Positions 1-5,354 of a stretch of DNA of 6,246 nucleotides are shown piece after piece; position 1 is the stretch's first letter; every line of letters starts with the position of its first letter. The DNA lies in NCBI GenBank assembly GCA_002069025.1, contig MWBK01000100.1:1-6246 (forward strand). The letters run 5' to 3'. A model generated the notes under the pieces. It saw only the letters and a list, made by a program, of their open reading frames with translations. It was not told where the DNA came from and made no database searches. Source of the stretch: Bacteroidetes bacterium ADurb.Bin302. GTDB taxonomy: Bacteria > Bacteroidota > Bacteroidia > Bacteroidales > Paludibacteraceae. The position numbers were made by a program, and so were the translations under genes.

Positions 1-1020
1 ATCATTACCGCCGCTTGGGGTGGTGCGTTTATTATTATTATATACATTTTTAGTGCGATATGCTTTGAACATACATAATCTGTCGTCTGCAGCTTTTAAC
101 TCTTCAAAACTATTGGCATCAACTCCCAACCATATATCACAATTTTTGAAGTATTTTAATGCCACCTCAAAACTTATTGGTAAACTTGTAGATGTTGTAT
201 CGTCCGAAAATTTATAATTACCTCCTGCATCAAAAAATAACCTACCCATAAAACTATTACCTCCGGGCATATACCAGGTTCCTTTAAAAGATAGACCGGG
301 TAGTATATTAGGTCGATTTTCTGTAACTTTTGCTAGTGATTTTAGATTGTCATAATTGAAGCAAACTTCATTAAAAATACTATCAGCAATATGTTCTTTG
401 TTGTAAAATGCCGCAACAAATTTAATCCATTCAGCTCTTCCTAATATATGAAACTCCATCCACTCTACATTGTCAATAACCGGAATTTTTGCATCACGAA
501 TACGCTCTACATGATTATCTGTTTGGTTAAAAGTACTTACCATTACAGCTTCAGCTTGTATTAAAAGCGTTTTTTCGTAATTAATGGCAAATGCATCTCC
601 TATATCTGTGCATTTATTTTCAGCACAACGTTTTAAAATTATGGGGTCGTATATACGCTCTTTTGTGCAGATGCCAATTACACTTTCAGATTCTTTTAAT
701 ATACCTAAGAATCCTAAATGGCTACAAGAATTTACTGCTAGTTTTCGTATCGGAATCTTAATCTTATATCCATCACTAGGAGTTGTAATGGATGAGTCGT
801 TAACCAAATAATACTTGTTTATGATTTTATTTTTGACCCATGGATTTATTACACTAACACATTTGTAATCAGGATAATAGTCGATTGAAAACCATTTTGC
901 ATATTTTAGAGTAGCGGAAGAGTCTGCGCTTGCATTCTCTAATATTTTAGTTTGTTTGTTTGATGAACATGCGGACAAACTTAATACAACTGTAATAATA
1001 GCAATAATACGAAATTTCAT
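1..1020 (-). CDS. ABC importer substrate-binding lipoprotein (iron-siderophore/heme/cobalamin type), C-terminus cut off
   Basis: Reading leftward from the ATG at 1020-1018, the frame stays open for 340 codons to the window edge, so the 3' end is missing. The first 18 residues form a lipoprotein signal (MKFRIIAIITVVLSLSAC, lipobox LSAC, lipidated Cys18), placing the protein on the periplasmic face of a membrane. The rest matches the Bacteroidota branch of the periplasmic-binding family PF01497 (BtuF/FecB/FhuD-like): a WFSIDYYPDYKCVSVINPW block near residues 43-61, the first binding lobe from about 88 (IPIRKLAVNSCSHLGFLGIL), a lobe-linking helix around 185-206 (EWMEFHILGRAEWIKFVAAF), and the second lobe with GTWYMPGGNSFMGRLFFDAGG near 247-267. 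Such proteins deliver a metal chelate to a BtuCD/FecCD permease, whose genes would be expected beyond the left edge. The substrate cannot be told from sequence. It has nine cysteines including Cys18, with a RCAENKC pair at 132/137, which is many for an exported protein. Family call firm, ligand unknown. Confidence 0.88.
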   Translation of the reverse strand, partial: MKFRIIAIITVVLSLSACSSNKQTKILENASADSSATLKYAKWFSIDYYPDYKCVSVINPWVKNKIINKYYLVNDSSITTPSDGYKIKIPIRKLAVNSCSHLGFLGILKESESVIGICTKERIYDPIILKRCAENKCTDIGDAFAINYEKTLLIQAEAVMVSTFNQTDNHVERIRDAKIPVIDNVEWMEFHILGRAEWIKFVAAFYNKEHIADSIFNEVCFNYDNLKSLAKVTENRPNILPGLSFKGTWYMPGGNSFMGRLFFDAGGNYKFSDDTTSTSLPISFEVALKYFKNCDIWLGVDANSFEELKAADDRLCMFKAYRTKNVYNNNKRTTPSGGND

Positions 1021-1024
1021 TTTG

Positions 1025-1032
1025 CAAAGGTA
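1025..1032 (-). promoter_or_regulatory. -7 promoter element of the substrate-binding lipoprotein gene
   Basis: On the minus strand these bases read TACCTTTG, a perfect match to the Bacteroidota -7 consensus TAnnTTTG. Only four bases (CAAA) separate it from the ATG at 1020. Transcription normally begins a few bases after this box, so the mRNA would start at or next to the start codon. No TTTG (-33) motif is seen at the usual 19-21 base spacing, so the call rests on the -7 match and its position. Confidence 0.55.
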
Positions 1033-1034
1033 AT

Positions 1035-1055
1035 CAAATCTTCATGAAAAATTTG
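1035..1055. repeat. Imperfect inverted repeat between two divergent -7 boxes, possible operator
   Basis: The arms CAAAT (1035-1039) and ATTTG (1051-1055) are exact reverse complements separated by 11 bases, and an inner palindrome TTCATGAA sits at 1041-1048. The inner palindrome is centred at 1044.5, exactly the midpoint of the 48-bp gap between the two divergent start codons. A dimeric regulator binding here could control both genes, but short palindromes arise by chance in AT-rich DNA and no regulator gene lies nearby. Confidence 0.3.
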
Positions 1056-1063
1056 TATTTTTG
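1056..1063 (+). promoter_or_regulatory. -7 promoter element of the glycosyltransferase gene
   Basis: These bases read TATTTTTG, a full match to TAnnTTTG, and only five bases (CCACT) follow before the ATG at 1069. The predicted transcript would start at or within a few bases of the start codon. There is no clear TTTG at -33. T-richness makes a chance match easier here than for the box on the other strand. Confidence 0.5.
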
Positions 1064-1068
1064 CCACT

Positions 1069-2196
1069 ATGAAAATAATTATACTCGGTACAGCTCATCC
1101 ATATAGAGGAGGTCTGGCAGCATTTAATAATTGTCTTGCAGAGCAATTTGTAAAGGAAGGTCATGATGTGACATTATATACATTTACTTTGCAGTATCCC
1201 TCATTGTTGTTTCCCGGTAAAACTCAGTATACTAACGATGAGGCGCCAAAAAATATTTCTATATTAAGACGCATTAACTCAATTAATCCATTCAATTGGA
1301 TATCTGTTGGCAGAGAAATTAGAAAGCAAAAGCCCGATATTGTGATATTCGCATATTGGATGTCATTTATGGCTCCTTGTTACGGAGTTATAGCCCAAGT
1401 TATTAAAAAAGATCCGGCAATTAAGTGTATATCATTGGTGCATAATTTTATACCGCACGAACCATCTTTGTTAGATAAAATACTACCAAAATATTTTGTA
1501 AAAAAAATGGATGCTTTTGTTGCAATGTCTGAGTCTGTTGCAACAGATCTAACTAGGGCTGTATCATTTAATGTTCCTGTAAAAGTTACGCCACATCCCA
1601 TATATAACCAGTATGGCAATTTAAAAGATAGAAATGAAGCATTGTCCCATTTACGATTGGATCATGATTTTAGATATGTTTTATTCTTCGGTTTTATTCG
1701 TCCTTATAAAGGATTAGACTTATTGTTAGAAGCGATGTCTGATTCAAGATTAAATAAATATTCGGTTAAATTAATTGTAGCAGGCGAATTTTATGGAAAT
1801 CCTCAACCATATTATGATAGCGTAAAAAAAATGAATATTGTTGAAAAGGTCGAGTGGTTTAATAGATTTATACCTGATGCTGAGGTTTCAAACTTCTTTA
1901 GTGCCGGTGACATACTTGTTTTACCTTATAAATCGGCAACTCAAAGTGGAGTAACTCAAATAGCATATCATTTTGAAAAGCCTATGTTAGTAACTAAAGT
2001 AGGAGGTCTTTCAGATATGGTTCCGGAAGGAAAAGTTGGATATGTAGTTGAACCGAATCCTAGTTCTATTGCAGACGCATTGGTCGATTTCTTTGAATTT
2101 GGAGATGAAAATAGATTTAAAGAAGGACTAATTTCGGAGAAAGATAAATACTCTTGGAGCAAAATGACAAGAACAATAATATCAATTGAAATTTAA
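1069..2196 (+). CDS. Glycosyltransferase, GT4-like (GT-B fold)
   Basis: This 375-residue protein transfers a sugar from an activated donor, probably in surface polysaccharide, LPS or glycoprotein assembly on the cytoplasmic side of the inner membrane; donor and acceptor are unknown. The N-terminal Rossmann half opens with MKIIILGTAHPYRGGLAAFN, typical of a Bacteroidota GT4 group and fixing the start. The C-terminal half begins near 203 with FFGFIRPYKGLDLL, where Arg211 and Lys214 fit the donor-phosphate-binding pair. It continues with LPYKSATQSGVTQIAYHF (285-302) and VGGLSDMVPEGKVGYVV (311-327). The EX7E motif common in GT4 enzymes is absent: the SATQSGVTQIAYHF stretch sits in its place. No signal peptide or membrane segment is seen. 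It stands alone, divergent from the lipoprotein gene and 91 bases before rpmB, with no polysaccharide cluster in view. Full length for the group. Confidence 0.9.
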   Translation: MKIIILGTAHPYRGGLAAFNNCLAEQFVKEGHDVTLYTFTLQYPSLLFPGKTQYTNDEAPKNISILRRINSINPFNWISVGREIRKQKPDIVIFAYWMSFMAPCYGVIAQVIKKDPAIKCISLVHNFIPHEPSLLDKILPKYFVKKMDAFVAMSESVATDLTRAVSFNVPVKVTPHPIYNQYGNLKDRNEALSHLRLDHDFRYVLFFGFIRPYKGLDLLLEAMSDSRLNKYSVKLIVAGEFYGNPQPYYDSVKKMNIVEKVEWFNRFIPDAEVSNFFSAGDILVLPYKSATQSGVTQIAYHFEKPMLVTKVGGLSDMVPEGKVGYVVEPNPSSIADALVDFFEFGDENRFKEGLISEKDKYSWSKMTRTIISIEI

Positions 2197-2206
2197 TTGT
2201 TTTTTT
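2183..2206 (+). terminator. Weak candidate terminator at the end of the glycosyltransferase gene
   Basis: CAATT (2183-2187) pairs with AATTG (2195-2199), with a possible G-U pair inside, and a run of seven T follows (2200-2206). The hairpin overlaps the stop codon. The stem has one G-C pair only, so it would be unstable; the T-run is the better part of the signal. It would separate the glycosyltransferase from the ribosomal operon. Confidence 0.3.
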
Positions 2207-2217
2207 ATCATCAAACA

Positions 2218-2249
2218 TTTGTGTAATTAAAAAAAAAGTATTTCCTTTG
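2218..2249 (+). promoter_or_regulatory. Promoter of the rpmB-rpmG-DUF4295 operon
   Basis: A TTTG at 2218-2221 (-33) is followed after 20 bases by TTCCTTTG at 2242-2249, one mismatch from the -7 consensus TAnnTTTG. The spacing fits the usual 19-21 bases, making this the best two-part promoter in the window. Transcription should begin near 2254-2256 and leave a leader of about 32-34 bases, A-rich just before rpmB and without a Shine-Dalgarno sequence. Confidence 0.65.
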
Positions 2250-2287
2250 CACTCTCTTTTGAAGATATACAAAAAAAAGATACAGCG

Positions 2288-2521
2288 ATGTCAAAAATTT
2301 GTCAAATTACCGGTAAAAAAGCCGCTATCGGCAACAATGTTTCCCACTCGAAGAGACGTACAAAACGTAAATTCGATATAAATCTTTTTACCAAGAAATT
2401 CTATTGGGTAGAACAAGATCAATGGATCAGCCTGAATATTTCAGCCAATGGTCTGCGTGTTATTAACAAGATGGGCTTGGACGCAGCTATTAAGCGTGCT
2501 GCTGAAAAAGGTTATCTATAA
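2288..2521 (+). CDS. rpmB: 50S ribosomal protein bL28
   Basis: The 77-residue product is large-subunit ribosomal protein bL28. The family signature is plain: [20 protein letters not shown] at the N-terminus, then the basic [13 protein letters not shown] stretch that contacts 23S rRNA, and a C-terminal [17 protein letters not shown] segment. It is the zinc-independent form: Cys5 is present, but the partner Cys of the CxxC knuckle is Thr8. It is first gene of a three-gene operon, with rpmG 24 bases downstream. The start is preceded by A-rich sequence rather than a ribosome-binding site, as expected in Bacteroidota, whose ribosomes hide the anti-Shine-Dalgarno end of 16S rRNA. Length is normal for the family. 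Confidence 0.97.
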   Translation: MSKICQITGKKAAIGNNVSHSKRRTKRKFDINLFTKKFYWVEQDQWISLNISANGLRVINKMGLDAAIKRAAEKGYL

Positions 2522-2532
2522 TCGTAAAGTAG

Positions 2533-2537
2533 AGGAG
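2533..2537 (+). promoter_or_regulatory. Shine-Dalgarno sequence before rpmG
   Basis: AGGAG lies eight bases before the rpmG ATG at 2546, the textbook position. It is noted because this phylum rarely uses such sites and the starts at 2288, 2745, 3038, 4011 and 5355 have none. It falls in the 24-base gap between rpmB and rpmG. Confidence 0.6.
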
Positions 2538-2545
2538 ATTAAGTC

Positions 2546-2734
2546 ATGGCAAAAAAGTCAAAAGGAAATAGAGTACAAGTAATCTTAGAGTGTACAGAAC
2601 ACAAAGCAAGTGGAATGGCCGGTACATCACGTTATATTACGACTAAGAATCGTAAAAATACTACCGAACGCTTGGAGTTGATGAAATACAATCCCATCTT
2701 GAAAAAGATGACTCTGCACAAAGAAATTAAATAA
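2546..2734 (+). CDS. rpmG: 50S ribosomal protein bL33
   Basis: The 62-residue product is large-subunit protein bL33. It starts [20 protein letters not shown] and contains the diagnostic [12 protein letters not shown] and [20 protein letters not shown] segments. This is the zinc-free form: only one cysteine (Cys16) remains of the four that bind zinc in the other form. Together with the zinc-free bL28 next door, this operon needs no zinc. It sits between rpmB and the DUF4295 gene, ten bases before the latter, and is the only ribosomal gene here with a clear Shine-Dalgarno sequence. Function and start are secure. Confidence 0.97.
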   Translation: MAKKSKGNRVQVILECTEHKASGMAGTSRYITTKNRKNTTERLELMKYNPILKKMTLHKEIK

Positions 2735-2744
2735 GATATAAGAT

Positions 2745-2897
2745 ATGGCAAAGAAAACAGTTGCAACATTGCAAAAAGGCGAAGGACGTGCATATGCAAA
2801 AGTCATCAAAATGGTAAAATCGCCTAAAACGGGTGCTTATGTCTTCGAAGAAGAGATGGTACTTAATGAGAAAGTGAAAGACTATTTGGCAAAATAA
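2745..2897 (+). CDS. DUF4295 family small basic protein, probable ribosome-associated
   Basis: This 50-residue reading frame begins MAKKTVATLQKGEGRAYAKV and ends LNEKVKDYLAK before TAA. It matches the DUF4295 family of Bacteroidota, which I know as a regular neighbour of rpmG. The product is small, lysine-rich and resembles its ribosomal neighbours at its N-terminus (MAKK). It starts ten bases after rpmG and ends just before the operon's terminator, so it is made together with bL28 and bL33. The inferred role is a phylum-specific large-subunit protein. I recall an extra Bacteroidota large-subunit protein, bL38, from structural work on a Flavobacterium ribosome, but cannot confirm that it is this family. 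No Shine-Dalgarno sequence precedes it. The gene call is strong, the function is inferred. Confidence 0.88.
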   Translation: MAKKTVATLQKGEGRAYAKVIKMVKSPKTGAYVFEEEMVLNEKVKDYLAK

Positions 2898-2920
2898 ATA
2901 GTATCTTTACATGATATTTT

Positions 2921-2952
2921 AAAAAACCTTTCGGGATTCCGAAAGGTTTTTT
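2921..2952 (+). terminator. Intrinsic terminator of the ribosomal protein operon
   Basis: AAAAAACCTTTCGG (2921-2934) and CCGAAAGGTTTTTT (2939-2952) are perfect reverse complements, giving a 14-bp stem with a four-base GATT loop. The 3' arm ends in six T, then GTTT. It lies 23 bases after the DUF4295 stop codon. The A-rich 5' arm would also supply U residues on the other strand, but no gene converges on it. Confidence 0.93.
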
Positions 2953-2969
2953 GTTTGCATTAAATGTAG

Positions 2970-2977
2970 TATCTTTG
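2970..2977 (+). promoter_or_regulatory. -7 promoter element for ftsY-rimO
   Basis: TATCTTTG matches TAnnTTTG exactly and lies 17 bases after the terminator stem. The nearest TTTG motifs upstream (2950-2953, 2954-2957) are 16 and 12 bases away, shorter than the usual 19-21, so the -33 part is uncertain. A start near 2982-2984 would give a leader of about 55 bases before ftsY. The location right after a strong terminator supports a promoter here. Confidence 0.6.
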
Positions 2978-3037
2978 CGTGGATGAGGTGTTTGGGAAAA
3001 ATAATCTTTATCGCGCATATTTATTAATACTAGTATT

Positions 3038-4006
3038 ATGGGATTTTTCAGCTTTTTTAAAAAAAATACCCCCGAAGAAAAACGGGAAGTTCTTGATAAT
3101 GGTCTTTCTAAAACCAAAGATAGCGTTTTTGACAAGTTGTCAAGAGCAATAGTAGGTAAATCAAAGGTAGATGATGAGGTTTTAGATAATTTGGAGGAGG
3201 CTCTTGTAACTTCAGATGTTGGAGTTGATACAACTTTACGAATTATTGAGAGAATTCAGTCACGTGTTGCAAGAGATAAATATGTAAACACTTCAGAACT
3301 TGACCATATATTAAGAGAAGAAATTATCGATTTATTAGCAGAAAATGATAATTCTGATTTTGCAGATATTGAATTTGACAGTTCTGAAAATCCTTATGTA
3401 ATAATGGTTGTAGGAGTAAATGGAGTAGGTAAAACTACTACTATAGGTAAATTGGCATATCAATTTAAACAAGCAGGTAAAAAAGTATATTTAGGTGCTG
3501 CAGACACTTTTAGAGCTGCTGCTGTTGAGCAATTAGATATATGGGGCGAAAGGGTTGGAGTTCCGGTTATTAAACAAAAAATGGGTGCAGATCCTGCATC
3601 TGTTGCATTTGATACATTGTCATCTGCAAAAGCAAATCATGCAGATATTGTTATTATTGATACAGCAGGGCGTCTGCATAATAAAATCAATTTGATGAAC
3701 GAGTTGACCAAAATACGTAATGTGATGCAAAAGGTTGTTCCGGATTCTCCTCACGAGGTTCTACTCGTATTAGATGGATCAACAGGACAGAATGCTTATG
3801 AACAGGCAAAACAATTCACAAAAGCTACTCAAATAAATGCTTTGGCCATAACAAAACTTGATGGAACGGCTAAAGGTGGTGTTGTAATAGGAATCTCAGA
3901 TCAGTTTAAAATTCCTGTTAAATACATAGGTTTAGGAGAAAAAATGGAAGATTTACAGTTGTTTGATAAGAAAGCTTTTGTCGAATCACTTCTACGTAAA
4001 AAATAG
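3038..4006 (+). CDS. ftsY: Signal recognition particle receptor FtsY
   Basis: FtsY is the membrane-associated GTPase that receives ribosome-SRP complexes from Ffh and hands them to the Sec translocon. The 322-residue protein has a short N-terminal targeting region (MGFFSFFKKN, a phenylalanine-rich amphipathic start) instead of the long acidic A domain of E. coli FtsY. The helical N domain covers about 20-100 and includes VDDEVLDNLEEALVTSDVGV. The G domain follows: P-loop GVNGVGKT (126-133), DTFRAAA (156-162), DTAGR (208-212), TKLDGTAKGG (272-281) and closing GLGE (298-301). All nucleotide-binding motifs are intact. The start is set by the conserved MGFF opening. rimO follows after four bases, so the two are co-transcribed. 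An eight-A run occurs at 3059-3066 within the opening codons. Confidence 0.97.
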   Translation: MGFFSFFKKNTPEEKREVLDNGLSKTKDSVFDKLSRAIVGKSKVDDEVLDNLEEALVTSDVGVDTTLRIIERIQSRVARDKYVNTSELDHILREEIIDLLAENDNSDFADIEFDSSENPYVIMVVGVNGVGKTTTIGKLAYQFKQAGKKVYLGAADTFRAAAVEQLDIWGERVGVPVIKQKMGADPASVAFDTLSSAKANHADIVIIDTAGRLHNKINLMNELTKIRNVMQKVVPDSPHEVLLVLDGSTGQNAYEQAKQFTKATQINALAITKLDGTAKGGVVIGISDQFKIPVKYIGLGEKMEDLQLFDKKAFVESLLRKK

Positions 4007-4010
4007 TTTT

Positions 4011-5312
4011 ATGCGCAAAAATCACATTGATATAATCAGTTTAGGTTGTTCAAAAAATTTGGTTGATAGTGAGGCTCTTATGCGTCAATTTGAGGCTGTA
4101 GGTTATACAGTTTCGCATGATCCTGAACATCCAAATGGCGATATTGCAATTATAAATACCTGCGGATTTATCGGAGATGCTAAAGAAGAAAGTATAAATA
4201 TGATTCTTCGTTTTTGCCAACGTAAACAATCAGGTCAATTGGAACGTTTATATGTTATGGGTTGTTTGTCGCAACGTTATTTGGAAGAATTAAAAATAGA
4301 AATTCCTGAAGTAGATAAATTCTATGGAAAATTTGATTATAACGGAATAATAGCTGATATAGGCAAGGAGTATCGTCAGGATTTGAGGTTAGAGAGGCAT
4401 CTTACTACACCAAAACATTATGCTTACCTTAAAATTTCAGAAGGCTGTAATAGGACATGTTCATATTGTGCAATACCCATAATTACAGGTAAATATAAAA
4501 GCCGTACAATTGAAGATATAGAACAAGAAGTTCGTTGGTTAGTTTCTAAAGGAGTTAAAGAATTTCAGGTCATAGCTCAAGATTTGACATATTATGGCTA
4601 TGATATTTACAAGGATTATAAGATAGCCGACCTAATATCTCGTTTGTCTGATATTAAAGGAGTAGAGTGGTTACGCTTGCATTATGCTTATCCTACAAAT
4701 TTCCCATATTCTTTATTGACTGTGATGCGCGAAAAAGATAATGTTTGTAATTATCTAGATATTGCACTACAACATATTTCAGATCCGATGCTTAAGAAGA
4801 TGCGTCGAAGCATTACTTCTGATGAAACATACGACTTGCTTGCACGTATAAGGGAAGAAGTTCCGGGAATTTGTTTGCGCACAACATTAATGGTCGGACA
4901 TCCGGGCGAAACAGAAGCAGATTTTAATCAATTGAAAGAGTTTGTGCAAAAGGTAAAATTCGATAGAATGGGCGCATTTAAGTATTCTGATGAAGAAAAG
5001 ACCTATGCCAATTTACACTACAAAGACGATGTTCCACTTGATGTAAAGCAAGATCGTTTAGACGAATTGATGAATATTCAACAATCTATCTCGTTCGATT
5101 TGAATCAGTCTAAAATAGGGCAAGTTTGGAAGGTAATAATAGATCGCGAAGAAGGTGATTATTATGTTGCCAGATCGGAGTTTGATTCACCTGAAATAGA
5201 TATGGAAATATTGATTCCAAAGGATGAAAACAGCCTTTCCATCGGAAATTTTTACAAAGTAAAAATAATTAGAGCTGAAGAATTTGATTTTTATGCTAAA
5301 ATTCAGAAATAA
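4011..5312 (+). CDS. rimO: Ribosomal protein uS12 methylthiotransferase RimO
   Basis: RimO is a radical-SAM enzyme that adds a methylthio group to the beta carbon of a conserved aspartate in ribosomal protein uS12. The 433-residue protein has the family's three parts. The N-terminal MTTase domain carries three Fe-S cysteines, Cys13 (SLGCSKN), Cys51 (NTCGF) and Cys85 (MGCLSQRY). The radical-SAM barrel has the CxxxCxxC cluster at Cys146, Cys150 and Cys153 (EGCNRTCSYC), and LQHISDPMLKKMRR near 253-266 is RimO-like. The C-terminal TRAM domain is at about 365-433. The frame opens earlier, at 3963, but that start lies inside ftsY and adds 16 residues unlike the family; the ATG at 4011, four bases after the ftsY stop, gives the standard opening before SLGCSKN. 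All six cysteines are present, so it should be active. No Shine-Dalgarno sequence; translation probably depends on coupling to ftsY. Confidence 0.96.
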   Translation: MRKNHIDIISLGCSKNLVDSEALMRQFEAVGYTVSHDPEHPNGDIAIINTCGFIGDAKEESINMILRFCQRKQSGQLERLYVMGCLSQRYLEELKIEIPEVDKFYGKFDYNGIIADIGKEYRQDLRLERHLTTPKHYAYLKISEGCNRTCSYCAIPIITGKYKSRTIEDIEQEVRWLVSKGVKEFQVIAQDLTYYGYDIYKDYKIADLISRLSDIKGVEWLRLHYAYPTNFPYSLLTVMREKDNVCNYLDIALQHISDPMLKKMRRSITSDETYDLLARIREEVPGICLRTTLMVGHPGETEADFNQLKEFVQKVKFDRMGAFKYSDEEKTYANLHYKDDVPLDVKQDRLDELMNIQQSISFDLNQSKIGQVWKVIIDREEGDYYVARSEFDSPEIDMEILIPKDENSLSIGNFYKVKIIRAEEFDFYAKIQK

Positions 5313-5316
5313 TTCA

Positions 5317-5324
5317 TATATTTG
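5317..5324 (+). promoter_or_regulatory. -7 promoter element before the HU gene pair
   Basis: TATATTTG fits TAnnTTTG exactly and starts five bases after the rimO stop codon. A weak -33 candidate, TATG at 5292-5295, lies 21 bases upstream inside rimO. Transcription would begin near 5329-5331, giving a leader of about 25 bases. This would let the two HU-fold genes be expressed apart from ftsY-rimO. Confidence 0.5.
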
Positions 5325-5354
5325 CGCTTATAGACACTTCTTAAATCTAAGTAT

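Noticed and set aside
20..217. Plus-strand open frame of 65 codons
   Set aside because: It lies antisense within the substrate-binding lipoprotein gene, has no recognisable protein character and no promoter of its own.
584..811. Plus-strand open frame of 75 codons
   Set aside because: It is also antisense to the lipoprotein gene, whose minus-strand frame is open for 340 codons with clear family motifs.
1380..1619. Minus-strand open frame inside the glycosyltransferase gene
   Set aside because: It is antisense to a conserved coding region and resembles no known protein; the same applies to 1968-2162.
2627..2809. Minus-strand open frame spanning rpmG and the DUF4295 gene
   Set aside because: It covers two certain plus-strand genes and has no family features.
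2899..2910. Second TATCTTT-like box before the terminator
   Set aside because: TATCTTTA is one mismatch from the -7 consensus and resembles the ftsY promoter box, but transcripts from it would meet the strong terminator at 2921-2952 at once.
2863..3135. Minus-strand open frame across the terminator and ftsY start
   Set aside because: It runs through the terminator stem and the ftsY promoter and start, with a low-complexity product.
3963..4010. Upstream ATG extension of rimO
   Set aside because: It would overlap ftsY by 44 bases and add 16 residues not seen in RimO proteins; the ATG at 4011 gives the standard N-terminus.
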